DNA from: Lachnospiraceae bacterium UBA3814
Lineage (GTDB): Bacteria > Bacillota > Clostridia > Lachnospirales > Lachnospiraceae
NCBI GenBank assembly: GCA_002368575.1
Contig: DFEA01000064.1
Span: 1 to 14,444, forward strand
Reading direction: 5' to 3'
Length of the DNA: 14,444 nt
Made by a program: the position numbers and the translations under genes. Within the stretch, counting starts at the first letter, position 1. Each line of letters starts with the position of its first letter. This document shows, piece by piece, positions 5,679 through 13,869 of this stretch. The notes under the pieces are model-generated. The model worked only from the letters and a program-made list of their open reading frames with translations. It was not told where the DNA came from and ran no database searches.

Positions 5679-6608
5679 ATGAAAAAAGAGTTACGGCGTA
5701 CACGGGTTTTTTTTACGGTGATACTAAGTGTGCTGCTCCTTACGGGGAGCCTTTCGGGCTGTGCCTTTGGGGTTCCTGTATCAGGCGGTTCGGCCGGTAC
5801 GAAGCAGGGTAATGAGGGCGACGCGGGTGAAGCGGCGGAAAGCCCGGAGGATGTTAATGAGGCCGCTTTACACGAGGTCGTTGTGTTTGCCGCAGCGTCT
5901 CTTACGGAAACCCTTACGGAGGCGGCGGATAAATATATGGAAAAAAATCCCGATGTGAGCATAGTATGTAATTTCGATTCCTCCGGGACGCTTAAAACAC
6001 AGATCGCGGAGGGAGCAGACTGTGATCTTTTTATATCCGCAGCAACCAAACAGATGGACGAGCTGGATATCACCGCTTCCCCCGAGGTAAATACAGAGGG
6101 GCTTGACATCGCCGACAGCAGCACAAGGATCGACCTTCTTAAAAACAGGGTCGTGCTTGCGGTGCCGGAAGGTAACCCCGCGGGTATAAACAGCTTTGAG
6201 CAGCTGAGGGAGCTCCTTGAAAGCGGAGACATACTGCTTGCGGTCGGTAACGCAGATGTTCCGGTAGGCCAGTATACCGGGAGGATATTTGAATATCTGG
6301 GAATAACTGAGAGCGAGGTGGCAGACAGGCTTACCTACGGTTCAAACGTCAAGGAGGTAATGGCCTTTATCCAGGAGGGCTCGGCCGACTGCGGGATAAT
6401 ATATGCTACCGATGCCTTCAGCGCAGGGCTTACAGCGGTGGACGAGGCGACGGAGGAAATGTGCGGCGGCATGGTGATCTATCCCGCGGCAGTGCTTAAG
6501 AGTGCGGGAGAGCCGGAGGAGGCAGGGAAATTCCTTGATTACCTTAAAACCGGGGAGTGTGCGGAAATCTTCTCATCGGTGGGCTTCTCACCGTTATATG
6601 GCCAGTAA
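5679..6608 (+). CDS. modA: Molybdate ABC transporter substrate-binding lipoprotein
   Basis: A 309-residue extracytoplasmic binding protein for molybdate (or tungstate). It starts with a lipoprotein signal: MKKELRRTRV, a hydrophobic stretch, then lipobox LSGC with the lipidated Cys28. A low-complexity Gly/Glu-rich linker (about 30-62) follows. The mature domain has the ModA hallmark VVVFAAASLTETL (67-79), then NFDSSGTLKTQI and DLFISAA, which form the oxyanion site. Later motifs NRVVLAVPEGNP, VGNADVPVGQYT and CGIIYATDA also match the family. It is the first gene of modABC; modB starts 2 nt after its stop. It lies behind a structured leader that probably controls the whole transporter. Anion preference between molybdate, tungstate and sulfate cannot be settled from sequence, but nearby molybdoenzymes favour molybdate. 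Confidence 0.95.
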   Translation: MKKELRRTRVFFTVILSVLLLTGSLSGCAFGVPVSGGSAGTKQGNEGDAGEAAESPEDVNEAALHEVVVFAAASLTETLTEAADKYMEKNPDVSIVCNFDSSGTLKTQIAEGADCDLFISAATKQMDELDITASPEVNTEGLDIADSSTRIDLLKNRVVLAVPEGNPAGINSFEQLRELLESGDILLAVGNADVPVGQYTGRIFEYLGITESEVADRLTYGSNVKEVMAFIQEGSADCGIIYATDAFSAGLTAVDEATEEMCGGMVIYPAAVLKSAGEPEEAGKFLDYLKTGECAEIFSSVGFSPLYGQ

Positions 6609-6610
6609 AG

Positions 6611-7291
6611 ATGACTGCCTCTGTCGACTGGTTTCCATTATGGAATTCTCTTAAAATAGCACTGGTATCCGGACTTTTTGTAGCCGTTTTCGGTATAGCG
6701 GGCGCGTATTATGCCGCAAAGCTCCCGAAGGTATTAAAGGGCGTGCTGGATGTGATCCTTACCCTGCCCCTAGTGCTCCCGCCTACTGTGTGCGGTTACT
6801 GCCTGCTGCTTATTGTCGGGATAAAAAGGCCTCTTGGCGCTTTTCTTGACAGCCTCGGCTTCAGGTTCGTCATGACCTGGTATGGAGGGGTCTTAGCGGC
6901 CGTGGTCGTAGCCTTTCCTCTTATGTACCGCACCTCGAGGGGGGCTTTTGAAGCCTTCGATGAAAATCTTGCCTTTGCGGGGCAGACCCTTGGCCTCAGC
7001 GACAGCTTCATTTTTTGGCGTATCAGGCTTCCGGCCTGCAGACAGGGATTGCTCGCGGGCTTTGTGCTCTCCTTTGCCCGTGCGCTTGGGGAATACGGAG
7101 CCACCTCAATGCTCATCGGGTATATCCCTGGAAGGACGGCTACCGTTTCAACGACGGTTTATCAGCTTTACCGGCTGAATGACAATAAGGGAGCGGCATT
7201 CTGGGTGACGGTAAATCTGGTGTTCAGCACGGTCATACTGATGAGCGTGAACATTCTTGAGAATAAAAAGAAAAGGGTGTCGGAGCATTGA
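6611..7291 (+). CDS. modB: Molybdate ABC transporter permease
   Basis: A 226-residue integral membrane protein, the transmembrane subunit of the molybdate importer. Hydrophobic segments include SLKIALVSGLFVAVFGIAGA near the start, then VILTLPLVLPPTVCGYCLLL, a segment around AAVVVAFPLM, and a final one around VTVNLVFSTVILMSV. The cytoplasmic coupling loop is FARALGEYGATSMLIGYIPG, the conserved EAA-type motif by which ModB contacts ModC. Length and order match ModB. I chose ATG 6611, 2 nt after the modA stop; an in-frame GTG at 6557 would overlap modA heavily. The stop overlaps the TTG start of modC by 4 nt, so the three genes are translationally coupled. Confidence 0.94.
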   Translation: MTASVDWFPLWNSLKIALVSGLFVAVFGIAGAYYAAKLPKVLKGVLDVILTLPLVLPPTVCGYCLLLIVGIKRPLGAFLDSLGFRFVMTWYGGVLAAVVVAFPLMYRTSRGAFEAFDENLAFAGQTLGLSDSFIFWRIRLPACRQGLLAGFVLSFARALGEYGATSMLIGYIPGRTATVSTTVYQLYRLNDNKGAAFWVTVNLVFSTVILMSVNILENKKKRVSEH

Positions 7292-8334
7292 GCTTATATG
7301 TGGACATCGAGAAAAAACTGGGATCCTTTTATCTTCGTTCCCGGTTTGAATGCGGGAATGAGATAACGGGGATCTTAGGCCCCTCCGGAAGCGGCAAGAG
7401 CCTTACCCTGAAATGCATTGCCGGCATAGAACGCCCGGACAGAGGCAGGATAATCCTGGACGGCAGAGTGCTGTTTGACTCGGAAAAAAGGATCGACTTA
7501 AAGCCCCGGAAGCGGAGAGTCGGTTACATGTTTCAGAATTATGCCCTTTTTCCGGACATGAACGTGGGCCGGAACATTCTCTGCGGGCTTCACGGGGAAA
7601 GGGACAGAGGCGTAAGAGACAGGGTGCTTCGGGAGGCGCTTAAAAGGTACGGGCTTGAGGGACTGTCGGAAAGAAGGGTGCAGGAGCTTTCCGGGGGACA
7701 GCAGCAGAGAGTGGCTCTTGCAAGGATAATGGTGAACAGGCCGCAGCTTTTGCTCCTTGACGAGCCCTTTTCGGCACTTGATGCGCACCTTCGTATGAAG
7801 CTTCAGATCAGTATGCTTGAAACGCTCAGGGAATATGGCCGTCCTGTGCTCATGGTGAGCCACAGCCGGGATGAGATATACCGGATGTGCTCAAAAACGT
7901 CAGTGCTTACGGATGGCTTAATGAACGGTCCGGTGGAAACAGAAAGCCTGTTTTCAGACCCCAAAACGGTTACTGCAGCTCTCCTTACCGGCTGTAAGAA
8001 CATTACACCGGCCAGGCCCGAAGGAAGGGATATCCTGTTTGCACCGGAGTGGGGGATCGCCTTCAGGACCTCATTGGGGATACCTGAGGCAGTGACCCAT
8101 CTTGGGATACGGGCCCATTATTTTGACCCCTCCGAGAAGGAAAACCGCTTTCCGGTCAGGTTTGTCTCAGGGCTTGAGGAGCCCTTTGAGCGTGTACTTG
8201 AGTTCAGATACCCGGGGCAGAGTCCTGAAAGCCCCGACGTCTGGTGGCGCATTCCGAAAAGCGGCTCTCTTTGTGAGAAGCCTGAATTTCTCGGGGTGTC
8301 GCCTCGATATGTAATGCCGCTCAGGGAATCATAA
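7288..8334 (+). CDS. modC: Molybdate ABC transporter ATP-binding protein (TTG start)
   Basis: A 348-residue ATPase that powers molybdate import. Walker A GPSGSGKS (31-38), the Q-loop MFQNYALFP (Gln83), signature LSGGQQQR (134-141), Walker B LLLLDEP (154-160) and switch His192 (VSHSRDE) are intact. The C-terminal 130 residues (TGCKNITPARPEGRD, then the IRAHYF segment) do not look like the standard Mop/TOBE molybdate-binding domain but like the divergent tail I associate with clostridial ModC proteins. The start is TTG 7288, overlapping the modB stop as TTGA, with GGAG 4-5 nt upstream; no ATG start fits. Its stop is followed after 23 nt by the flavoprotein gene of the formate dehydrogenase block, with no terminator visible between, so modABC may be co-transcribed with it. 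Confidence 0.92.
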   Translation: MSLYVDIEKKLGSFYLRSRFECGNEITGILGPSGSGKSLTLKCIAGIERPDRGRIILDGRVLFDSEKRIDLKPRKRRVGYMFQNYALFPDMNVGRNILCGLHGERDRGVRDRVLREALKRYGLEGLSERRVQELSGGQQQRVALARIMVNRPQLLLLDEPFSALDAHLRMKLQISMLETLREYGRPVLMVSHSRDEIYRMCSKTSVLTDGLMNGPVETESLFSDPKTVTAALLTGCKNITPARPEGRDILFAPEWGIAFRTSLGIPEAVTHLGIRAHYFDPSEKENRFPVRFVSGLEEPFERVLEFRYPGQSPESPDVWWRIPKSGSLCEKPEFLGVSPRYVMPLRES

Positions 8335-8357
8335 TAAAGCAAATAGGGAGGTCTTAT

Positions 8358-10217
8358 ATGCACAGATTAGCTAAAAGGGGCAATATGGACGAGAGGATAG
8401 ACGTAGTGCTCCGCAAGTTTCACTCAAGAATGAGTTCCTATCCTCCGGGGCTGTGCCCTCTGGTTTTATACAGGTCACTGCTTCAGATATCAATGAATCA
8501 GTCCTGCGGGAAATGCGTGCCCTGCCGGGACGGATTGACGGAAGCGGATAAGCTTCTCCTGAAGATAATCCGCGGCAACGCGGATGCGGATACCATAAAC
8601 GAGCTGAAGGCGCTTTGTGAGATGATCGCAAAGACCTCAGACTGCGCGGTAGGCGTTACGGCGGGGAAAATGGTGCTTGACAGTCTGAAGGAATTTGCCG
8701 ATGAGTATCACAGCCATATCAAGCACGGCAAATGCGTAACGGCGGCGGCCCAGCTGAGCGAGGATCCAGTGCCGTCACAGACTGTTCCGTGCATAACTCT
8801 CTGTCCGGCGCATGTGGATGTGCCCGGGTACATTGCGCTTATCGCGGCAAAGGATTACGCGGGCGCCATCAACATGATCAGGGACAGAAATCCGTTCCCC
8901 ACCGCCTGTGCCATGGTATGCGAGCATCCCTGCGAAAGGAAGTGCAGGCGGACGATAATAGACGCTGCCATAAATATCAGGGGGCTTAAAAAGTATGCCG
9001 TCGATCAGGTAAGCGCCGATACGGTAAAGACCCCTCCGGTAAATGTCAGCACAGGAAAGAGGATAGCCATCATAGGAGGAGGCCCCTCAGGGCTTACCGC
9101 TGCCTATTTTCTGTCACTTATGGGACATAAGGCGGTAGTATTTGAGGAGCATGAAAAGCTGGGAGGAATGCTGAGATACGGGATACCTGAATACCGCCTG
9201 CCCAAAAAACGGCTGGATCAGGATATAAAGGCCATACTGGAGACGGGCGACATAGAGGTACATACCTCCACAAGGGTGGGACGGGACGTGACCTTTGAGG
9301 AACTCAGGGCAGACTACGATGCCGTGTATCTGGCGTTGGGCGCGCAGATCGGAAACCGTATGCCAATGGATAATGCCGATGCCGGGAATGTGATCCCCGC
9401 CGCTGATTTCTTACAGGATGTGGCTGACGGAAGGCCTATGGACCTTACCGGTAAGAATGTGGTGCTCATAGGAGGCGGCAACGTAGCCATGGACGCGGCC
9501 AGGACGGCTGTACGACTGAATGCGGAAACTGTTCATGTGTTTACGAGAAAAAGAGACGATATAACCGCTCTTGAGGGTGAGATCACCGGAGCGATGCAGG
9601 AGGGGGTCCGCTTCAGGACGCTTTTGAGCTTCCTTAACATCGAGACTAATCCGGAAACGGGAAATGTAAGCGCCGTGTGGCTCCAGCCGGAGATAGTGGG
9701 AGAATATGATTCCAACGGAATGATGACAACGGAGCATTCAAGCGCCTATCCCTACAGATTTAAGTGTGACGTGCTGATACTCGGCGTAGGACAGCGCAGT
9801 GATGTAAAGGCCTTTGAGAAGGCAGGAGTGCCGGTGATAAGAAGCAGGATAAACGCGGACGAGACCTGCATGGTAAAGGAAATGGCGGGAGTTTTTTCCG
9901 GGGGAGACTGTGTGACAGGCCCTTCTACCGCCATAAATGCCATAGCGGCAGGACAGGTCGCCGCCTGCAATATAGATGAGTATCTGGGATATCATCATAA
10001 GATAGCCTGCGAGGTCAGCTCACCCGCCGCAATGCCCAATAAGTGCATTCCTACGGGAAGGGCGGAGCTTGAGGAGGTCGATCCCTTTGAAAGAAGGAAT
10101 AATTTTAAGGAGGTCGAGTTATCCATGACCTTCGAGGAGGCAATGCGTGAGTCAGGCAGATGCCTGCGTTGTGACAACTTTGGCTGTGGTTCCATGGTAG
10201 GAGGCAGATGCGTATGA
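8358..10217 (+). CDS. NuoF-like iron-sulfur domain fused to GltD/NfnB-like NAD(P)-linked flavoprotein (formate dehydrogenase partner)
   Basis: A 619-residue electron-transfer protein. Residues about 30-125 match only the C-terminal [4Fe-4S] domain of NuoF/HydB: SCGKCVPCRDG with Cys50, Cys53 and Cys56, plus Cys96 in SDCAVG. The FMN/NADH-binding part of NuoF is absent. Residues about 140-215 match the GltD-type N-terminal cluster domain (CPAHVDVPGYI; Cys184, Cys188, Cys192 and Cys196). Then come an FAD site (IAIIGGGPSGLTAAY, 236-250) and an NAD(P) site (VVLIGGGNVAMDAAR, 368-382), with a closing FAD motif GVFSGGDCVTGPSTAINAIA. A short Cys motif GRCLRCDNFGCG (600-611) ends the protein. It overlaps the formate dehydrogenase gene by 4 nt (ATGA), so it is presumably the subunit that links formate oxidation or CO2 reduction to NAD(P). 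AGGGAGG lies 8 nt before ATG 8358. Which nucleotide it uses, and whether it bifurcates electrons, is not known. Confidence 0.88.
   Translation: MHRLAKRGNMDERIDVVLRKFHSRMSSYPPGLCPLVLYRSLLQISMNQSCGKCVPCRDGLTEADKLLLKIIRGNADADTINELKALCEMIAKTSDCAVGVTAGKMVLDSLKEFADEYHSHIKHGKCVTAAAQLSEDPVPSQTVPCITLCPAHVDVPGYIALIAAKDYAGAINMIRDRNPFPTACAMVCEHPCERKCRRTIIDAAINIRGLKKYAVDQVSADTVKTPPVNVSTGKRIAIIGGGPSGLTAAYFLSLMGHKAVVFEEHEKLGGMLRYGIPEYRLPKKRLDQDIKAILETGDIEVHTSTRVGRDVTFEELRADYDAVYLALGAQIGNRMPMDNADAGNVIPAADFLQDVADGRPMDLTGKNVVLIGGGNVAMDAARTAVRLNAETVHVFTRKRDDITALEGEITGAMQEGVRFRTLLSFLNIETNPETGNVSAVWLQPEIVGEYDSNGMMTTEHSSAYPYRFKCDVLILGVGQRSDVKAFEKAGVPVIRSRINADETCMVKEMAGVFSGGDCVTGPSTAINAIAAGQVAACNIDEYLGYHHKIACEVSSPAAMPNKCIPTGRAELEEVDPFERRNNFKEVELSMTFEEAMRESGRCLRCDNFGCGSMVGGRCV
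10199..10204 (+). promoter_or_regulatory. Ribosome binding site deciding the formate dehydrogenase start
   Basis: AGGAGG ends 9 nt before ATG 10214 but only 3 nt before ATG 10208. ATG 10214 also overlaps the previous gene's TGA (10215-10217) as ATGA, the classic coupled arrangement, so 10214 is the better start. Confidence 0.65.
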
Positions 10218-12931
10218 TAACGATAACCATTAACGGAAACATAGTAGAGACCTCAGAGGAGAAAACGATCCTTCAGGCTGCTGCGGACGAGGGCATAGAT
10301 ATCCCCTCGCTCTGTTACATGGAGTATGTCAGTGATATCGGCTCCTGCAGGCTTTGCATGGTAGAGGTAAAGGGCTATGACTATCTCCTTGCCGCCTGCA
10401 AGACAAGGGTGCAGGAGGGGATGGTGATCGAAACTGAAACAGAAAGGCTTAAGCAATACCGGGAATGGATGCTTAAGCTCATCCTCATAAACCATAACGT
10501 GGACTGTATGAGCTGCCCGGGAAACGGAGTGTGCAGGCTTCAGATGCTGTGCAACAGGTACGGTGTAAAGGAAATTGAATATAAGACCGAAAGGGCCCTT
10601 ATAGAAAAGAAGCGCCCCCTTCAGAATTTTAATCCTTATATTTCCTACGATCCGGGCAAATGCATCCACTGTCAGCGCTGTATTAACGTATGTCATAACG
10701 CGGCGGTGAACGGGGTGCTTAAAAGCGGACGTACCGGTAACTTTCATTCTGTGGAGACACCCTTCGGAAAGGACTGGAAGAAAAGCGGATGTGAGTCCTG
10801 CGGAAACTGTGCCACGGCCTGCCCTACAGGGGCGCTTACCTTAAAGCGGAGGGAAGACTATCGGGAATGGGAGGTTAAGAAGGTACTCACCACCTGTCCT
10901 CATTGCGCGACAGGCTGCCAGTTTTACCTTGTGGTAAAGGATAACAGGATAGTGAACGTAGAAGCGGCGGACGGTCCTTCAAATCATGGGCTTTTGTGTG
11001 TCAAGGGACGCTCGGGAAGCTTTGATTTCGTAGCTTCTGAGGACAGGCTGACCACTCCGCTCATAAAAAACAAAGAGACGGGGCAATTTGAAGAGGCAAC
11101 CTGGGAAAAGGCGATAGCCTATACGGCGGAGCGCTTCATGGACCTTAAAAAGCGGTACGGAGGCGACTCTCTTGCGGGCTTTGCCTGCTCCAGAAGCGCA
11201 AACGAGGACATCTACATGGTCCAGAAGATGGTGCGTACCTGCTTTGGCACCAATAATACCGATAACTGCGCGAGGGTATGTCATTCCGCGACGGTAACAG
11301 GGCTCGCAAAAACACTGGGCTCGGGAGCAATGACAAATCCTGTTTACGATATAACCCATGATGTGGATGTTATCCTTCTTGTGGGCTCCAATCCCGAGGA
11401 AGCCCATCCTGTTGTGGGTATGCAGATAAGACAGGCGGTAAAGAACGGTACAAGGCTCATTGTGGCCGATCCCAGGGACATATCCCTTACCAAACACGCG
11501 GATATCCATTTAAAGCTGCGTCCCGGAACAAATGTCGCCTTTGCAAACGGCATGATGCACGTCATCATTGAGGAGGGTCTTACTGACGACGCCTATATAA
11601 AGGAAAACACAGAGGGCTATGAGGAGCTTAAGGAGCTGGTAAAGGAATATACTCCGGAAAAGGTCGGAGAGCTCTGTCATATAGATCCGGATAAGCTCAG
11701 GGAAGCGGCAAGGATGTATGCCTGCGCCCAAAAGGCTCCCATAATCTACTGCCTGGGAGTAACGGAGCATACGACCGGTACGGAAGGGGTCATGAGCATG
11801 TCAAACCTTGCGGTGATCTGCGGAAAGATCGGGAAAAGCGGCTGCGGGGTCAATCCTCTCAGAGGGCAGAATAACGTTCAGGGCGCCTGCGACATGGGGG
11901 CCTCGCCTACCGATTATCCCGGCTATCAGAAGGTGGACAATGCCGAGGTCCGCAAAAAGTTTGAGAAGGCCTGGGGGGTAAGCTTAAGTGATAAGCCCGG
12001 GCTTAAGGCTACGGAGGTATTCCCGGCAGCCATCGAGGGAAGGATAAAGGGACTTTATATCCAGGGTGAGGATCCGGTGGTTTCCGACCCTGACACGAAG
12101 CACATAATCAAAGCCCTTGACAGCCTTGAGTTTTTCGTTGTGCAGGATCTGTTCATGACTGAGACCGCAAAGCGTGCGGATGTCGTCCTTCCGGCCATAA
12201 GCTATGCCGAAAAGGAGGGGACCTTTACCAATACGGAGAGAAGGGTACAGCGTATCAGGAAGGCGGTAAGCCTTAAGGGTGATATGAGACCTGATACGGA
12301 TATCCTCACAGACCTTATGAACGCCATGGGTTATCCCCAGAAAAGAATGACCCCCGCGGAGATCATGGACGAGATCGCCTCGGTGACACCGAGCTTTGCC
12401 GGTATATCATACAAAAGACTGGATGAGGGCGAAAGCCTCCAGTGGCCCTGCACCGGTCCCGGGCATCCCGGTACTGCCATCATGCACGAAGGGCATCCCG
12501 CAAGGGGAAAGGCACTTTTGTATCCAGCAAGATATGTGCCCTCGGCAGAGCTTCCGGATGAGGAATATCCGTTAATGCTGATGACCGGGCGTATTCTTTA
12601 CCAGTACAATGCTTCTGCCATGACCTCAAGGTCACAGGGCCTTAACGAGATGGCGGGAGAGGGCTTTATAGAGATCAACTACAAGGATGCCAACAGGCTT
12701 TACATAGGCAATGGTGAACGGGTGATAGTAAGAAGCAGGAGAGGCGCCGTTACGGCAACTGCCAGGGTAGGAAGGAAGGTATCGGAGGGTGAGACCTGGA
12801 TGCCCTTCCATTTCCCGGATTCACCGGTGAACCAGCTGACCAATGCCGCGCTGGACGAATATGCCAGGATCCCCGAATTCAAGGTGTGCTCCATAAGAGT
12901 CGAGAAGATAGGAGACTGGTCAGACTATTGA
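10214..12931 (+). CDS. fdhA: Formate dehydrogenase large subunit, Cys-type, with NuoG-like N-terminus
   Basis: A 905-residue molybdenum (or tungsten) bis-MGD enzyme that oxidises formate to CO2, or the reverse. Clusters in order: [2Fe-2S] Cys34, Cys45, Cys48, Cys62; NuoG-type His94-Cys98-Cys101-Cys107 [4Fe-4S]; a two-cluster ferredoxin segment Cys150/153/156/160 and Cys193/196/199/203; and the catalytic-domain [4Fe-4S] Cys228/231/235/262 (TTCPHCATGCQFY). The Mo ligand is Cys356 followed by His357 in NCARVCHSATVTGL, where many homologues have selenocysteine; the codon is TGT, so this is a standard cysteine enzyme. The molybdopterin domains follow (VGSNPEEAHPVVGMQ, CGVNPLRGQNNVQGACDMG, then the C-terminal domain with MLMTGRILYQYN). 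It is coupled to the flavoprotein upstream and fdhD follows, both typical partners. The long iron-sulfur N-terminus fits cytoplasmic NAD(P)-linked enzymes; no Tat signal is present. Specificity for formate is supported by RVCH and fdhD, but not proven. Confidence 0.92.
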   Translation: MITITINGNIVETSEEKTILQAAADEGIDIPSLCYMEYVSDIGSCRLCMVEVKGYDYLLAACKTRVQEGMVIETETERLKQYREWMLKLILINHNVDCMSCPGNGVCRLQMLCNRYGVKEIEYKTERALIEKKRPLQNFNPYISYDPGKCIHCQRCINVCHNAAVNGVLKSGRTGNFHSVETPFGKDWKKSGCESCGNCATACPTGALTLKRREDYREWEVKKVLTTCPHCATGCQFYLVVKDNRIVNVEAADGPSNHGLLCVKGRSGSFDFVASEDRLTTPLIKNKETGQFEEATWEKAIAYTAERFMDLKKRYGGDSLAGFACSRSANEDIYMVQKMVRTCFGTNNTDNCARVCHSATVTGLAKTLGSGAMTNPVYDITHDVDVILLVGSNPEEAHPVVGMQIRQAVKNGTRLIVADPRDISLTKHADIHLKLRPGTNVAFANGMMHVIIEEGLTDDAYIKENTEGYEELKELVKEYTPEKVGELCHIDPDKLREAARMYACAQKAPIIYCLGVTEHTTGTEGVMSMSNLAVICGKIGKSGCGVNPLRGQNNVQGACDMGASPTDYPGYQKVDNAEVRKKFEKAWGVSLSDKPGLKATEVFPAAIEGRIKGLYIQGEDPVVSDPDTKHIIKALDSLEFFVVQDLFMTETAKRADVVLPAISYAEKEGTFTNTERRVQRIRKAVSLKGDMRPDTDILTDLMNAMGYPQKRMTPAEIMDEIASVTPSFAGISYKRLDEGESLQWPCTGPGHPGTAIMHEGHPARGKALLYPARYVPSAELPDEEYPLMLMTGRILYQYNASAMTSRSQGLNEMAGEGFIEINYKDANRLYIGNGERVIVRSRRGAVTATARVGRKVSEGETWMPFHFPDSPVNQLTNAALDEYARIPEFKVCSIRVEKIGDWSDY

Positions 12932-12959
12932 TATGGGCTGTGCCGGAAAAGAGGCTCTT

Positions 12960-13718
12960 ATGAACGGGAATATTGAAGAACGGGTATTCTGCCGGATGTT
13001 CAGGAACGGAGAGACAGCAGAGGAGAAAAGGGCGGTACTCAGGGAGCATATGTTGACCATATTGGTCAATGAACAGAAAGCCTTCAGGCTTGTGTGTACA
13101 AAGAGCGATCTTAAGGAGCTGGTAGCAGGAAGGCTTTTTACCGAGGGGATCATAAAAGGCCGTGACGATATCGTAAAGCTGATCCTCTGCCGCACTCAAA
13201 ACGAGGCCAGCGTGTTCTTAAGCCATGAGGTCGAGTGGGAGGAGGCAGGGAGCTTCACGGGAAGCTGCTGCAGCAATAATGTCTCCTTTGTGAAGGCAAA
13301 AGGAAGGAGGGAGGGAGCGCCTCAAGCCCTTTCTGCAAGGAGGCCGGAGTCTGACCGGGTTTTTTACCTGGCGGACAGGTTTTATGAGGATACCCTCCTT
13401 CATAAGAAGACCAGGGGCACCCATTCCTGCCTGCTTGCGGGGGACAGGGAGCTTTTGTATACCTGTGAGGATATCGGAAGGCATAACGCCGTTGATAAGG
13501 CGGCAGGCTACGCCCTCCTTCACGACATAGATCCCGGTGAGTGCATGCTCTTTACCTCGGGACGTGTCCCTCTTGATATGGTAGAGAAGGTGATAGCCGC
13601 GGGGATCCCTGTGCTGATCTCCAAATCGGTCCCAACTAAAGAGTCTGTAGAGGCTGCGGAAAAACACGGGCTCACACTGATATGGGGGGTAACGAAGGAC
13701 AGCTGCATGCTTTCGTAA
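12960..13718 (+). CDS. fdhD: Formate dehydrogenase sulfurtransferase FdhD
   Basis: A 252-residue protein required to activate formate dehydrogenase. It takes sulfur from a cysteine desulfurase and passes it to the Moco of the enzyme. Visible family motifs are LKELVAGRLFTEGII (51-65), THSCLL (154-159), TCEDIGRHNAVDK (168-180), FTSGRVPLDMVEKV (198-211) and ISKSVPTKESVEAA (220-233). The sulfur-relay cysteines, CxxC in E. coli FdhD, appear here as adjacent Cys103-Cys104 in GSCCSN. ATG 12960 is chosen because AAGAGG lies 5-6 nt upstream; ATG 12933, one base after the formate dehydrogenase stop, adds 9 residues and is possible through coupling. It is the last gene of the formate dehydrogenase block. 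The sulfur donor could be the cysteine desulfurase-like protein encoded at 675-1820 or a housekeeping IscS. Confidence 0.93.
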   Translation: MNGNIEERVFCRMFRNGETAEEKRAVLREHMLTILVNEQKAFRLVCTKSDLKELVAGRLFTEGIIKGRDDIVKLILCRTQNEASVFLSHEVEWEEAGSFTGSCCSNNVSFVKAKGRREGAPQALSARRPESDRVFYLADRFYEDTLLHKKTRGTHSCLLAGDRELLYTCEDIGRHNAVDKAAGYALLHDIDPGECMLFTSGRVPLDMVEKVIAAGIPVLISKSVPTKESVEAAEKHGLTLIWGVTKDSCMLS

Positions 13719-13719
13719 C

Positions 13720-13770
13720 GGTTTACCCTCAGGTGAATTATTGCGTGCCATAAGACCGGCACCACGTTTT
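13720..13770 (+). terminator. Weak terminator candidate after fdhD
   Basis: Two small hairpins follow the fdhD stop: TTTACC/GGTGAA (13722-13727 with 13732-13737, one G-T wobble, loop CTCA) and GTGCC/GGCAC (13745-13749 with 13758-13762), the second followed by CACG and four T. Both are weak, but a break in transcription is plausible because a promoter-like sequence follows. Confidence 0.3.
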
Positions 13771-13772
13771 AC

Positions 13773-13799
13773 TTGACTTTGTAACTGTTTTTGTATAAC
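13773..13799 (+). promoter_or_regulatory. Candidate sigma-70 promoter for the PotA-like gene
   Basis: TTGACT (13773-13778) and TATAAC (13794-13799) match -35 and -10 consensus at five of six bases each, but the 15-nt spacer is shorter than the ideal 17. Transcription would begin near 13806. The leader then contains a small GAGGGA/TCCCTC hairpin (13836-13841 with 13848-13853) just before the ribosome site. The AT-rich character of this stretch differs from the surrounding coding DNA. Confidence 0.45.
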
Positions 13800-13869
13800 T
13801 TATGGTAAGTGACTTTAAAATTTCGTTTTCGGTCGGAGGGACAGGACTCCCTCTGACGGGGATCAACAG

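Noticed and set aside
10208..10213. ATG 10208 as the formate dehydrogenase start
   Set aside because: AGGAGG would be only 3 nt away; ATG 10214 has 9-nt spacing and an ATGA overlap with the preceding stop.
13836..13853. GAGGGA/TCCCTC hairpin before the PotA-like gene as a riboswitch or terminator
   Set aside because: Six base pairs with a 6-nt loop and no T run; too small to call beyond a minor leader hairpin.
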